Source: Curvibacter lanceolatus ATCC 14669
GTDB taxonomy: Bacteria; Pseudomonadota; Gammaproteobacteria; Burkholderiales; Burkholderiaceae_C
DNA: 64,000 nucleotides
Reading direction: 5' to 3'
Assembly: GCF_000381265.1 (NCBI RefSeq)
Contig: NZ_KB906267.1
Coordinates: 1-64,000, forward strand
Below the pieces are notes generated by a model, which was not told where the DNA came from, did not search any database, and saw nothing but the letters and a program-made list of their open reading frames with translations. Shown here one piece after another: positions 27,859 to 39,190 of this stretch. The position numbers and the translations under genes were made by a program. Each line of letters begins with the position of its first letter. The first letter of the stretch is position 1.

Positions 27859-28857
27859 ATGAAACCCCAGCCCTCCCGACGTCTGGCGATCGGCCTCATT
27901 GTTCAGGCCAGCCTGGCCAGTCTGGCCCTTGCCCAACCGGGCTCCCCCAGTCCCGCCTCGGCCTGGCCCGTCAAACCCATCCGCCTGGTGGTGGGCTATT
28001 CGGCCGGTGGGGCCACCGACCTGATCGCACGCCAGGTGGGCATGCGCCTGAGCGAGCAGCTGGGCCAGCCGGTGACCATCGACAACCGCACCGGCGCCAA
28101 CAGCAATGTGGGGGCCGAGGTGGTCAGCCACGCCCCGCCCGATGGCTACACCCTGTACGTCTTCACCATCGCCAACACCATCAACGCCTCGCTGTACCCG
28201 CGCCTGGGCTACGAGCCACAGAAAGACTTTGAGCCCATCGGCCTGATCGCCAGCATTCCCAACGTGCTGGTGGTCAACCCCAGCCTGCCGATCAAGTCGG
28301 TGGAGGACTACCAGCGCTTTGCCAAGGCGAACAAGGACGGCATCACCTTTGCCTCCTCGGGCAGCGGCTCGTCGATCCACCTGTCGGGCGAAATCTTCAA
28401 GATGCAAAGCCGGCTGAACCTGCTGCATGTGCCCTACCGGGGCAGCGCCCCCGCCATCAGTGACCTGATCGGGGGGCAGGTGCAGTCGATGTTCGACAAC
28501 ATGCCCTCGGCCCTGCCCCATGTGCGCGCCGGCCGGCTGAGGGCCATTGCCGTCACCAGCGCCCAGCGCTCCCCCCTGCTGCCCGACGTGCCCACGCTGG
28601 CCGAATCGGGTTACCCCGGCTTCGAGGTGCAGTCGTGGTTCGGCCTGGCCGCGCCCGCCGGCACCCCGGCCACCGTGCTGGAGCGCCTGAACCAGGCCCT
28701 GAACAAATCGCTGGCCCAGCCCGAGCTGCGCCAGCGCCTGCAGGAGATGGCGGCCACGCCCCTGCCGGGCACGCCGGAGCAGATGCGCAACACCATCGCC
28801 AGCGAAATCAAGCGCTGGCGCGACGTGGTCAAGGCCTCCGGGGCCAAGGCCGACTGA
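27859..28857 (+). CDS. TTT-family (Bug) periplasmic substrate-binding protein
   Basis: A 332-residue TctC/Bug receptor with the signal peptide RRLAIGLIVQASLASLALAQ. Family blocks: WPVKPIRLVVGYSAGGATDLIARQ, TIDNRTGANSNVGAEVV, PDGYTLYVF, and VPYRGSAPAISDLIGGQVQ. GGAGA-type ribosome-binding sequence precedes the ATG. It is first in an operon with an acyl-CoA ligase and a citryl-CoA-lyase-like protein, suggesting that the carboxylate it binds is then activated and cleaved. Membrane subunits are absent from the window. Confidence 0.92.
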   Translation: MKPQPSRRLAIGLIVQASLASLALAQPGSPSPASAWPVKPIRLVVGYSAGGATDLIARQVGMRLSEQLGQPVTIDNRTGANSNVGAEVVSHAPPDGYTLYVFTIANTINASLYPRLGYEPQKDFEPIGLIASIPNVLVVNPSLPIKSVEDYQRFAKANKDGITFASSGSGSSIHLSGEIFKMQSRLNLLHVPYRGSAPAISDLIGGQVQSMFDNMPSALPHVRAGRLRAIAVTSAQRSPLLPDVPTLAESGYPGFEVQSWFGLAAPAGTPATVLERLNQALNKSLAQPELRQRLQEMAATPLPGTPEQMRNTIASEIKRWRDVVKASGAKAD

Positions 28858-28893
28858 GCCCCGTTCATCGATCCCTGTTCACGAGAACCCAAT

Positions 28894-30393
28894 ATGTACC
28901 CCATCGATTTTTTCTGGCGCGCTGCCCGGCGCTGGCCCGAGCGCATCGCCATCGACACCCCGGATGAGCGCATCGCCTATGCCGAGCTGGCCCGCCGTGT
29001 GCGCGCCCTGGCCGCGGCCCTGCAGGCCGCCGACCCGCAGGAGCAAAGCCGGGTGGCGATCTGCGCGCACAACAGCGCCGCGCACATCGTGGCCTTGCTG
29101 GCGGTGCTGGCCAGCGGCAAGACCTGGGTGCCCCTGAACCCCAAGAGCACCGCCCCCGAGATCCGCCGCATCGTGGACGCCACCGAGCCCAGCGTGCTGG
29201 TGCTGGACGAAGCCGGCACCGCGCTGCTGGGGGACGCGCCGGGCCAGCGCATCGCCTTGGACGGGCCTGAGCTGGCCACCTTGATCCAGCGCCATGCCCA
29301 GGCTGCCGAGCCGCGCTTCACCCAGCCCGAGCAGGCCACCCAGGCCATCAAGTTCACCGGGGGCACCACGGGCCTGCCCAAGGGCGTGATGCAGCCCTAC
29401 CGCGCCTGGATGGCCAACATCGTCAACCAGATCCAGGCCTGGGGCTTTGACGAGCACACCCGCTATGTGGTGGCCGCCCCGATCACCCACGGCACCTCCA
29501 CCTACCTGCTGCCGGTGCTGGCCCAGGGCGGCTGCCACGTGCTGCTGGCCCAGGGCGGGGCCGAGGCGGTGCGCCAGGCCTTTCGCGAGCGCGGCGGCAC
29601 GGTGTGCTTCATGCCGCCCACCCTGGTCTACATGCTGATGGCCCTGCCCGGCAGCAGCCGGGCCGACTACCCGCAGCTGCGCCAGCTGATCTATGGCGGC
29701 GCCCCCATGCCGCCCGAGAAGATCCGCGCGGTGCGCCAGTTCTTCGGCCCGGTGCTGGGCACCACCTATGGGCAGACCGAGGCACCCCAGATCCTGACGG
29801 TGATGCGCCCCGACGACTTTGAAGACGAGCGCCACTGGGCGGCCGTCGGGCGCACGGCCTGGTTCAGCGACGTGGCCATCATGTCGCCCAGCGGCGAGAT
29901 CCTGCCGCCTGGCGAGATCGGCGAGGTGGTGGCGCGCGGCGACCTGCTGATGAGCGGCTACTGGCGCCTGCCCGACAAGACGGCTGAAACCCTGGTGGAC
30001 GGCTGGCTGCACACCGGCGACCGGGGCCTGATCGATGAGCAGGGCTACCTGTTCCTGAAAGACCGGCTGCGCGACGTGGTGATCACCGGCGGCTTCAATG
30101 TCTACCCGGTGGACGTCGAAAACGCCCTGGGCCAGCACCCGGCCGTGCACGAGTGCGTGGTGTTTGGCGTGCCGGACGACAAATGGGGCGAATCGGTGCA
30201 GGCCGCGGTGCAACTGCGCCCCGAAGCCGGCCCCCCGCCCGCCGAGGCCGAGCTGATCGCCTTTGTGCGCGAGCGCCTGGGCCCGGTGCAGACGCCCAAA
30301 CGCATCCACTTCCATGCCAGCCTGCCGCGCTCGCCCGTGGGCAAGGTGCTCAAGACCGAGGTGCGCCAGCAAGCGCTGAGCCCCACCCCCTGA
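28894..30393 (+). CDS. AMP-forming acyl-CoA synthetase
   Basis: A 499-residue ANL-superfamily ligase that forms an acyl-adenylate and then the CoA thioester. P-loop FTGGTTGLPKGVM, A5 motif GTTYGQTEAP, A7/A8 LHTGDRGLIDEQGYLFLKDR followed by VVITGGFNVYPVDVE, and the C-terminal catalytic Lys in RSPVGKVLKTEV. Substrate cannot be read from the sequence. It lies 36 bases after the Bug gene and 22 bases before the lyase-like gene, so the likely substrate is the carboxylate captured by the Bug protein. Confidence 0.92.
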   Translation: MYPIDFFWRAARRWPERIAIDTPDERIAYAELARRVRALAAALQAADPQEQSRVAICAHNSAAHIVALLAVLASGKTWVPLNPKSTAPEIRRIVDATEPSVLVLDEAGTALLGDAPGQRIALDGPELATLIQRHAQAAEPRFTQPEQATQAIKFTGGTTGLPKGVMQPYRAWMANIVNQIQAWGFDEHTRYVVAAPITHGTSTYLLPVLAQGGCHVLLAQGGAEAVRQAFRERGGTVCFMPPTLVYMLMALPGSSRADYPQLRQLIYGGAPMPPEKIRAVRQFFGPVLGTTYGQTEAPQILTVMRPDDFEDERHWAAVGRTAWFSDVAIMSPSGEILPPGEIGEVVARGDLLMSGYWRLPDKTAETLVDGWLHTGDRGLIDEQGYLFLKDRLRDVVITGGFNVYPVDVENALGQHPAVHECVVFGVPDDKWGESVQAAVQLRPEAGPPPAEAELIAFVRERLGPVQTPKRIHFHASLPRSPVGKVLKTEVRQQALSPTP

Positions 30394-30415
30394 AACATTT
30401 GCCCAAGGAGACCCC

Positions 30416-31179
30416 ATGACGAACCCCACTGCACAGAACACCCCGACCACCCACCTGTGCCGCCACACCCTGACCAGCCTGCACTACCGCGAAGCCGATC
30501 TGGTGCAAGACCTGATGGGCCGCAAAGGCTTCACCGAGGTGATGCTGATGCAGATCCTGGGGCGGCCGCTGCGCCCCGTGGATGTGCGCATCACCGACGT
30601 GGTGCTGGTGGTGCTGATGGAGCACGGCCTGACCCCCAGCGCCATCGCCACCCGCCTGATCTACATGAGCGCGCCTGAGAACCTGCAAGGCGCCGTGGCC
30701 GCCGGGCTGCTGGCCGTGGGCAGCTCTTTTGTGGGCACCATGGAAAACGGCTCGCGCCTGCTGGACCGCATCCTGGCCGCCCCCGACGCCCAGGCCGAAG
30801 CGCTGGCCATCGCCCGCGAGCACCGCGCGCGCAAACAGGCCGTGCCTGGCTTTGGCCACCACCTGCACAAGCCGGTGGACCCGCGCGCCTACAAGCTGAT
30901 CGAGCTGGGCCGGGCCGAGCCCGAGCTCAAAGGCGCCCACCTGGACGCGCTGATGAACTTGTCCCAAGCGGTGGACGAGGTCTGGGGCCGCCCGGTCACG
31001 ATCAACGCCACCGGCGCCGTGGCCGCCCTGCTGGGCGAGCTGGGTGTGCCCACCGCCGTGATGCGTGGCTTTGCCGTGATCTCACGCGCCGCCGGTCTGG
31101 TGGCCCACATCGTGGAGGAGCAGAAGTCGCCCTCAGGCCGCTTCATCTGGGACACGGTGGAGCACGCCATCCCCTTTGT

Positions 31180-31207
<28 letters not shown>
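30416..31207 (+). CDS. Citryl-CoA-lyase-like (short citrate-synthase family) protein
   Basis: A 263-residue member of the citrate synthase superfamily, much shorter than citrate synthase (about 430) and close to the size of citryl-CoA lyases. The catalytic His/Asp region is conserved: HGLTPS (His70), and GFGHHLHKPVDPRA (His148, Asp155). Citryl-CoA lyase splits citryl-CoA to acetyl-CoA and oxaloacetate; relatives act on other 3-hydroxy-3-carboxyacyl-CoAs. With the ligase upstream, activation followed by retro-Claisen cleavage is plausible. AAGGAG precedes the start. The 3' end overlaps the convergent padR gene by 28 bases. Confidence 0.82.
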
Positions 31208-33922
<2,715 letters not shown>

Positions 33923-33953
33923 TGCCAGAAACACCCCCACGAAGGAGACACCG

Positions 33954-34394
33954 ATGATCAACACCCTGACCCACCTGAACCCCGCCGTGCAAGCCTCTCT
34001 GGCCCGCTGGCACACCATGGTGCAAGCCAAAAACCTCAGCGGCCTGAGCGCCCTGCTGCACCCCGACGCGGTGTTCCGCTCGCCCATGGCGCACACGCCC
34101 TACGGCCCGGCGGCCGCCCTGGAGCTGATCCTGGGCACGGTGATGCAGGTGTTTGAAGACTTCACTTACCACCGCGAACTGGCCAGCGACGATGGCCTGA
34201 GCGTGGTGCTGGAGTTCAGCGCCAACGTGAGCGGCAAGGCGCTCAAGGGCATCGACCTGATCCAGTTCGACGCCCAGGGGCTGATCACCGAGTTCGAGGT
34301 GATGGTGCGCCCGCTCAGCGGCCTGCAGGCCCTGGGCGCGGAGATGGGGGCGCGACTGGCGGCGCACTTGCCGGCGCACAAACTGAAGACCTGA
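33954..34394 (+). CDS. SnoaL-like / nuclear-transport-factor-2-fold protein
   Basis: A 146-residue small alpha+beta barrel protein. Features are the N-terminal helix (VQASLARWHTMVQAKNLSGL), LLHPDAVFRSPMAHTPYG, and the closing strands GIDLIQFDAQGLITEFEVMVRP. NTF2-fold proteins include isomerases, hydrolases and ligand-binding proteins, so the activity cannot be given. It follows fadH by 31 bases with a GAAGGAGA ribosome-binding site, hence in the PadR-controlled transcription unit. Confidence 0.82.
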   Translation: MINTLTHLNPAVQASLARWHTMVQAKNLSGLSALLHPDAVFRSPMAHTPYGPAAALELILGTVMQVFEDFTYHRELASDDGLSVVLEFSANVSGKALKGIDLIQFDAQGLITEFEVMVRPLSGLQALGAEMGARLAAHLPAHKLKT

Positions 34395-34459
34395 GTCACT
34401 GAAGAGCCGACGGGCGGAGGGCACCTTAGCCACCTCGACAGTCACCTGCCGATAAACTA

Positions 34460-34474
34460 TGACCCTTCTGGTCA
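34460..34474. promoter_or_regulatory. Candidate autoregulatory operator of the Phd/PIN module
   Basis: The inverted repeat TGACC (34460-34464) / GGTCA (34470-34474) lies 18 bases upstream of the antitoxin start and 6 bases before the strong AAGGAGG ribosome-binding site. Phd/YefM antitoxins repress their own promoters at such sites. Confidence 0.4.
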
Positions 34475-34492
34475 GATCACAAGGAGGCGCCC

Positions 34493-34741
34493 ATGTCTGT
34501 CTGGCAAGTACAAGAAGCCAAAGCCCGCTTTTCCGAAGTCGTCAAGAAAGCCGAAACCGAAGGCCCGCAAGACATCACCTTGCATGGGCGGCCGGTGGCG
34601 GTGCTGCTGTCGCAAAAGCAGTACGAATCGCTCTCAGGCCGCGATCAGTCCCTGGTCGAGTTCATGCGGCAGGCCCCGTTTCCCGACCTTGAGCTGGATC
34701 TGACACGGCAACAAGACACGGTGCCGGAGACCCCCTGGTGA
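34493..34741 (+). CDS. Phd/YefM-family antitoxin
   Basis: An 82-residue antitoxin. The N-terminal DNA-binding fold MSVWQVQEAKARFSEVVKKA, then GPQDITLHGRPVAVLLSQKQYESL, is classic Phd/YefM; the acidic C-terminal tail should wrap the toxin. A strong AAGGAGG (34481-34487) sits 5 bases before the ATG. The stop overlaps the PIN toxin start as GTGA, so antitoxin and toxin are translationally coupled. Confidence 0.93.
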   Translation: MSVWQVQEAKARFSEVVKKAETEGPQDITLHGRPVAVLLSQKQYESLSGRDQSLVEFMRQAPFPDLELDLTRQQDTVPETPW

Positions 34742-35157
34742 GTTACCTGCTCGACACCAACGTGCTGTCCGAATTGCGGCGGAAAACCCCAGAGCCGGCC
34801 GTTGCCGCCTGGATGTCACAGCGCCCTGCCCGCTCGCTGTTCCTGAGCGTGCTCACGCTGGGGGAAATCCGCAAAGGCATTGACAGCCTGCAGGACATTC
34901 CGAAACGGCAGGTCTTGAGCGACTGGCTTGAAGCCGACCTCCCCGCCTACTTTCAAGGGCGCATCCTGCCCGTTGATCAGTCCGTCTGCGAACGGTGGGG
35001 CCGCTTGCTGGCAAGGGCCGGTTGCCCCTTGCCGACCATCGACTCGCTGCTGGCAGCCACCGCGGCCACCCATGGCCTGTGCATGGTGACCCGCAACACC
35101 CGGGATTTCGAAGGCCTGGGGGTGGATCTGTTCAACCCCTGGCAAAGCCCGGCCTGA
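34738..35157 (+). CDS. vapC: PIN-domain toxin (VapC/FitB type)
   Basis: A 139-residue PIN ribonuclease. The acidic active-site residues are visible: Asp6 in LLDTNVLSE, Glu43 in LTLGEIRKG, Asp102 in PTIDSLLAATA and Asp123 near VTRNTRDF. The start is GTG at 34738, overlapping the antitoxin stop. VapC toxins cleave tRNA or rRNA; the FitB subgroup with Phd-like partners fits best here. All key residues are present, so it should be active when free. Confidence 0.93.
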   Translation: MSYLLDTNVLSELRRKTPEPAVAAWMSQRPARSLFLSVLTLGEIRKGIDSLQDIPKRQVLSDWLEADLPAYFQGRILPVDQSVCERWGRLLARAGCPLPTIDSLLAATAATHGLCMVTRNTRDFEGLGVDLFNPWQSPA

Positions 35158-35164
35158 GCCCACC

Positions 35165-36697
35165 TCAGCAGTGAAAATGCCCCACCGTGCCGGTCAGCCG
35201 CTGTGCCTGATCCTGCAGGCTGGCGGCAGCGGCGGAGCTCTGCTCCACCAGGGCGGCGTTCTGCTGGGTCATCTGGTCCAGCTGCGACACCGCGCTGCCG
35301 ATCTCGCCCAGGCTGCGGCTTTGCTGGGCGCCAGCCTCGGAGATGTCCTGGATCATGGTGCTGACCTGCCCCACCGCACGCACGATGTCGTCCATGGTGC
35401 TGCCCGCCTGTTGCACCAGCTGGGTGCCGTTCTCGACCCGGCTGCCCGAGTCGGCGATCAGGGCCTTGATCTCACGGGCCGCCTGGGCACTGCGGCCGGC
35501 CAGGCTGCGCACCTCGCTGGCCACCACCGCAAAGCCGCGCCCTTGCTCACCGGCCCGGGCAGCCTCGACCGCGGCGTTGAGGGCCAGGATGTTGGTCTGG
35601 AAGGCAATGCCGTCGATGACGCCGATGATGTCCCCGATGCGGCGCGACGAATCGTTGATATCGGCCATGGTGCTCACCACCTGGGCCATCACCGTGCCGC
35701 CCCGAGTGGCCACGTCGCTGGCCTGCAGCGCCAACTGGCGGGCCTGTTGGGCAGCCTCGGCGTTGTGCTGCACGTTGTCGGTCAACTGCTCCATCGATGA
35801 AGCGCTCTCCTCCAGGCTGGCCGCCGCCTGTTCGGTGCGGTTGGACAGGTCCAGGCTCCCCTGGGCCACCTCATCGGCCGCCTGGCGGATGGTGGATGCC
35901 CCTTGCTGAACCTCTTGCACCACCTCGCGCAAGGAGCGCTGCATGGTCTGCATCTGGCCCAGCAGGCTTTCGGCCGGGCCATCGAGCACGATGGGCTGAT
36001 CCAGCCGGCCGGAGGCGATGCCCTGGGCAATGGTGGCCGCGTAATCCGGCTCGCCACCAAGCTGCCGCTGCAGCACGCGGTGGGTGCGCCAGCCCAGGCC
36101 CAGCAACACCGCCAGCACCAGCCCGCTCAGACCCAGAAAGCGCAACAGGTAGCTGCGGTAGAGCGCGTCGATGTCATCGATGAACACCCCGTTGCCGATG
36201 ACCCAGCCCCAACGCTCGTCCAGGATGGCCCCCAGCAGCTTGGGCACCTCGCTCTTGTCGGTGGCGGAAGGCCGGGCCACATAGGCGGTCATGAACACCT
36301 GGCGGGCTTTGCTGAGGCCATCGCGGTAGATCTCCGAGGTCAAGCGGCCGTCTTCAGTGCGTGAACCCTTGTCGACCTGGCCCACACGCTTGGGATCGGC
36401 ATGCACCAACATCACGTTGTCGAGCGTGCGCACAAACAGGTAGTCGTCCTGAAAGCGCATGCCTGACAAGGCCTCACGGGCCTGCGCCTGGGCCTGCTCG
36501 CGGCTCAGCTTGCCCGCGCCTTCCAATTGCTGGTAGTGCGCCACCACCCCCTGGGCCAGGCGGGCTACCTTCAGGATCTGCTCCTGCTTGCCCTCCACCA
36601 GGGTCTGGCGCAAGGCCTGCAGACTCATCGCACTGATCAAGGCCATGCCCAGCAGCGAGGCCAGGCTCATGAGAAGGATTCTCTGGCGGGTTTTCAT
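35165..36697 (-). CDS. Methyl-accepting chemotaxis protein, single Cache domain
   Basis: A 510-residue chemoreceptor. TM1 is [20 protein letters not shown], the periplasmic domain (about 35-185) is Cache_2-like ([21 protein letters not shown] and [17 protein letters not shown]), and TM2 is [17 protein letters not shown]. The signalling tip [21 protein letters not shown] is intact. There is no C-terminal CheR/CheB pentapeptide. Start MKTRQRI chosen over a longer frame to 36742. Converges with the PIN toxin gene, 7 bases apart. TGTCAC repeats lie upstream, as at the second chemoreceptor. Confidence 0.94.
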   Translation of the reverse strand: MKTRQRILLMSLASLLGMALISAMSLQALRQTLVEGKQEQILKVARLAQGVVAHYQQLEGAGKLSREQAQAQAREALSGMRFQDDYLFVRTLDNVMLVHADPKRVGQVDKGSRTEDGRLTSEIYRDGLSKARQVFMTAYVARPSATDKSEVPKLLGAILDERWGWVIGNGVFIDDIDALYRSYLLRFLGLSGLVLAVLLGLGWRTHRVLQRQLGGEPDYAATIAQGIASGRLDQPIVLDGPAESLLGQMQTMQRSLREVVQEVQQGASTIRQAADEVAQGSLDLSNRTEQAAASLEESASSMEQLTDNVQHNAEAAQQARQLALQASDVATRGGTVMAQVVSTMADINDSSRRIGDIIGVIDGIAFQTNILALNAAVEAARAGEQGRGFAVVASEVRSLAGRSAQAAREIKALIADSGSRVENGTQLVQQAGSTMDDIVRAVGQVSTMIQDISEAGAQQSRSLGEIGSAVSQLDQMTQQNAALVEQSSAAAASLQDQAQRLTGTVGHFHC

Positions 36698-36723
36698 GGC
36701 CGAGGTTCCTGTCTTCTTTTGGG

Positions 36724-36768
36724 GTGACACGCGCCGCAACACCGCGGCGCGTTGTCACAAGATGTCAC
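36724..36768. promoter_or_regulatory. TGTCAC repeat cluster upstream of chemoreceptor gene 1
   Basis: TGTCAC occurs at 36753-36758 and 36763-36768 (10 bases apart, one helical turn) and in the opposite orientation at 36724-36729. The same hexamer recurs upstream of the other chemoreceptor gene at 61256-61284. A shared regulator of the two receptor genes is possible. Confidence 0.4.
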
Positions 36769-36841
36769 GACCGAGGCCGCCTGTCCACTAGAGGCAAACC
36801 CTCACAGAGCGTCCACACAGCGGTCTTCAACAGCGCAAGCC

Positions 36842-37159
36842 CTACGCTGTGAACACTTCGCGCAGTGTGGACAACACTTGGGCCAAGGTCTCGGGCGACA
36901 CGGCGCCCAGCCGCTTGACCAGACGCAGCTTGTCCACCGTGCGCAATTGATCCAGCACGATCAAGCCCTGGGTGCCGGCGTGGACCAGCGGCACCCGAAA
37001 CGGCGCAGCAAACCCCTTGGAAGTCATCGGTGCCACGATGACGGTGCGCAGGTGGTCGTTCAACTCGGCGGGGGACACCACCACACAGGGGCGGGATTTC
37101 TGGATCTCACTGCCCACCGTCGGATCGAGGTTCACCAGCCAGATGTCGCCGCGCTTCAC
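36842..37159 (-). CDS. mazF: MazF/PemK-family mRNA interferase toxin
   Basis: A 105-residue toxin with the family N terminus MKRGDIWLVNLDPTVGSEIQ, then SRPCVVVSP, TVIVAPMTSKGFAAPFRVPL and LDQLRTVDKLRLVKRLG. MazF enzymes cut RNA at short specific sequences. The start overlaps the antitoxin stop by 4 bases (37156-37159). Conserved residues of the core (Arg in KSRPCVVVSP, and the DQLRTVDK segment) are present. Confidence 0.95.
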   Translation of the reverse strand: MKRGDIWLVNLDPTVGSEIQKSRPCVVVSPAELNDHLRTVIVAPMTSKGFAAPFRVPLVHAGTQGLIVLDQLRTVDKLRLVKRLGAVSPETLAQVLSTLREVFTA

Positions 37160-37410
37160 CAGTCCAGCTCCGCGTCTTGCGCGTTGCCGAACTCCCCCAT
37201 GAGCAGTGAGTCATCGCCATGGGCTGCCACTGCCGCTGCGGCCTCCGACCAGCCTGCACGAACCGCCTTGGCCGGCTTGCGCAGGACGATGGCCCCGTTT
37301 TCCACCTCGATGCTGGCGGTGGCCAGGCCTTCCAGGCCCGCCTGGATCAACAAGGGCTTGGGCAAGACCACGCCTTTGCTGTTGCCGATGTTGCGTATGG
37401 TGACTTCCAT
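37156..37410 (-). CDS. mazE: MazE/AbrB-type antitoxin
   Basis: An 84-residue antitoxin starting MEVTIRNIGNSKGVVLPKPL, the swapped-hairpin AbrB/MazE DNA-binding fold. The acidic C-terminal tail (SLLMGEFGNAQDAELDW) should bind MazF. The longer frame to 37446 is rejected because the conserved domain starts here. Two direct repeats of a 13-base unit lie 17 bases upstream and may be its operator. Confidence 0.93.
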   Translation of the reverse strand: MEVTIRNIGNSKGVVLPKPLLIQAGLEGLATASIEVENGAIVLRKPAKAVRAGWSEAAAAVAAHGDDSLLMGEFGNAQDAELDW

Positions 37411-37426
37411 GTGCTTCTCCCGCCTT

Positions 37427-37452
37427 TGTTCACCGCGTCTGTTCACCGCTTC
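37427..37452. repeat. Two 13-bp direct repeats upstream of mazE
   Basis: TGTTCACCGCGTC (37427-37439) is followed at once by TGTTCACCGCTTC (37440-37452). They lie just before the antitoxin ribosome-binding region. Thirteen-base spacing is near one helical turn; MazE-type autorepression at these repeats is plausible. Confidence 0.55.
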
Positions 37453-37543
37453 AATTCAGTTGCAACAATGTTATTCCTTGGGCCACCCTGCGTCCAGACG
37501 CGGCATCGACAGCCAGCAGCCATGGATCGGGATCAGAACACCG

Positions 37544-38434
37544 TCAGGAAGGATTGATCCAATCCTGCAAACCCTGCACCGTGTCGCGCAAAAAAGCCCA
37601 GGTGGCCTGCATGCGCGCCTGGTGCTTGGCCTCGGCGGGCATGGACATCCAGAAGGTGCGGGTGAAACGCGCCTGCCCCGGCAGCACAGGCACCAGCGCC
37701 GGGTCGCGTGCGGCCACAAAGGCAGGCAGCACGGCCAGGCCGGCGCCGGCCTTCACCGCCTCGTACTGGGTCAGGATGCTGGTACTGCGCAGGGCAAAGC
37801 GCTCGGGGCGGTACAGCTCATCGAGCAACTGCAGCTCTTTGGTGAACAGAAGGTCGTCCACATAGCTGATGAAGGTGTGCGAGCGCAGGTCATCGCGGCT
37901 TTCGATGGCCGGCTGACGGGCCAGGTAGTCGCGCGAACCGTAGAGCTGCAGCACGTAGTCGGTCAGCTTGGTCACCACCACCGGGCCCCGCTTGGGCCGC
38001 TCCAGCGAGATCACGATGTCGGCCTCGCGCCGCGACAGGTGCACCAGGCGCGGCAGGGCCAGCAGGTCGATCGACAAGGCCGGGTACTGCCGGCTGAGCC
38101 GCGCCAGTTGGGGCGCCAGCACCACGGTGCCAAAGCCTTCGGTGGTGCCCAGCCGCACCTGACCCGAAGGGCCTTCGGCCGCCGACAGCGAGGCGCGCTC
38201 CACCTGGGCCACGGCCGCCTCCATGGCCTCGACCTGGGGCAGCAGTTGCCGGCCGGCCTCGGTCAGCCGGTGGCCGCCGGCCTCGCGGGCAAACAAGGGC
38301 GTGCCCACCTCTTTTTCAAGCGCCTGCAGGCGCCGCGCCACCGTGGTGTGGTCCACCTCCAGTCGCCGCGCGGCATTCACCAGGGTGCCGGTGCGGGCCA
38401 GTTCGAGGAAATAACGCAGGTTGTTCCAGTCCAT
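37544..38434 (-). CDS. LysR-family transcriptional regulator
   Basis: A 296-residue LysR-type regulator. N-terminal helix-turn-helix: MDWNNLRYFLELARTGTLVN, AARRLEVDHTTVARRLQALE and LFAREAGGHRLTEAG. The effector domain has the VRLGTTEGFGTVVLAPQL entry and ADIVISLERP. The MDWNNLRYFL type start is common in regulators located next to mmsA (valine catabolism) in proteobacteria; mmsA is the next metabolic gene, about 0.75 kb away beyond a TA pair. A perfect 8+8 inverted repeat lies 9-31 bases before the start codon. Confidence 0.92.
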   Translation of the reverse strand: MDWNNLRYFLELARTGTLVNAARRLEVDHTTVARRLQALEKEVGTPLFAREAGGHRLTEAGRQLLPQVEAMEAAVAQVERASLSAAEGPSGQVRLGTTEGFGTVVLAPQLARLSRQYPALSIDLLALPRLVHLSRREADIVISLERPKRGPVVVTKLTDYVLQLYGSRDYLARQPAIESRDDLRSHTFISYVDDLLFTKELQLLDELYRPERFALRSTSILTQYEAVKAGAGLAVLPAFVAARDPALVPVLPGQARFTRTFWMSMPAEAKHQARMQATWAFLRDTVQGLQDWINPS

Positions 38435-38442
38435 GGTGCGAT

Positions 38443-38465
38443 TGTCATCCGCTGACAGGATGACA
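38443..38465. promoter_or_regulatory. Inverted repeat upstream of the LysR gene
   Basis: TGTCATCC (38443-38450) and GGATGACA (38458-38465) pair perfectly around a 7-base loop. It fills the 40-base gap between the ParE-like stop and the LysR start. It could be an autoregulatory operator, or an RNA hairpin ending the TA transcript; no T-run follows. Confidence 0.5.
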
Positions 38466-38474
38466 GAACCCAGC

Positions 38475-38762
38475 TCACTTCTGGAAATAGCGCGGCGCCC
38501 GTCTTTGGTGACGCACCAGGAGGATCAGCAGCCCTTCGTCGGTACCTCGGTAAACCACGGAATAAGGGAAGAAGCGAAGCGGAAAGATCCGGCGTCCTTG
38601 CAGCAAGGGTGTGCCCAGCGCAGGATGCTCAACCAGCAATCGGGCCACACGCTCAAATTCGTCAAGAAAGCGACTGGCCAGCGCAGCGCCCGCTTTGCGT
38701 CGGTAAAAAGACGCAGCCTCGGTGAGGTCCGTGGCCGCGTCCGGGTGGAGTGAATAGCTCAC
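38475..38762 (-). CDS. ParE/RelE-superfamily toxin
   Basis: A 95-residue type II toxin. The sequence LHPDAATDLTEAASFYRRKAG, then RFLDEFERVARLLVEHPALG and the C-terminal FPYSVVYRGTDEGLLILLVRHQRR, is the ParE/RelE pattern. The start is GTG at 38760-38762, overlapping the antitoxin stop (38759-38761); the longer upstream frame is the antisense-like extension. ParE toxins act on gyrase, RelE toxins on mRNA; the short sequence does not settle which. Confidence 0.9.
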   Translation of the reverse strand: MSYSLHPDAATDLTEAASFYRRKAGAALASRFLDEFERVARLLVEHPALGTPLLQGRRIFPLRFFPYSVVYRGTDEGLLILLVRHQRRAPRYFQK

Positions 38763-38986
38763 GAGCTCAATTGAGCACGAATCTTCTGCAGGGTCTGAGG
38801 ACCATCCAGAACGCCGACCTGACCCGCCGCCCATTCAGCATCGCGCCTCTCAGCCTCCCGCTCCCATGCCTGCTCGCCATCAAGGTCAGGCTCCAAATCA
38901 CCCATCAAGCGCTCAAGCAGCCGAATGCGATCGGCGGGATCCAGTTTCATGGCTTCTGCATGGACGAGTTCCAGATCTACCGGCAT
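38759..38986 (-). CDS. Addiction-module antitoxin (stability-protein family)
   Basis: A 75-residue antitoxin of the short addiction-module family (I recall it as TIGR02574): EAMKLDPADRIRLLERLMGDL, then AWEREAERRDAEWAAGQVG. It is made just ahead of the ParE-like toxin with a 4-base overlap, the standard arrangement. The gene is divergent from mmsA with 204 bases between them. Confidence 0.9.
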   Translation of the reverse strand: MPVDLELVHAEAMKLDPADRIRLLERLMGDLEPDLDGEQAWEREAERRDAEWAAGQVGVLDGPQTLQKIRAQLSS

Positions 38987-39094
38987 GGTGGGCTCCTCTG
39001 CGATGGCACAAGGCCGCTAGCTTGCCACAACGCCTGAGCCGGCTCAATGGACCTCCAGAACGGCGCCCGTACAGCCTGATATTGATCTGCATAA

Positions 39095-39128
39095 ATGCAA
39101 TAGAAGAATGCATTTTTATCTATTGCAT
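39095..39128. promoter_or_regulatory. Dyad in the mmsA upstream region
   Basis: ATGCAATAG (39095-39103) and CTATTGCAT (39120-39128) form a perfect 9-base inverted repeat around 16 bases. A second palindrome, ATGCAT (39108-39113), lies inside. The site is 63-96 bases before the mmsA start, in the divergent region shared with the antitoxin gene. Likely an operator for the valine operon; the binding protein is unknown. Confidence 0.55.
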
Positions 39129-39190
39129 CAACAATTTCGCACACATAACATGAGCCCGATTCCATCAGACCCCCCAGGAGACACTCAACC

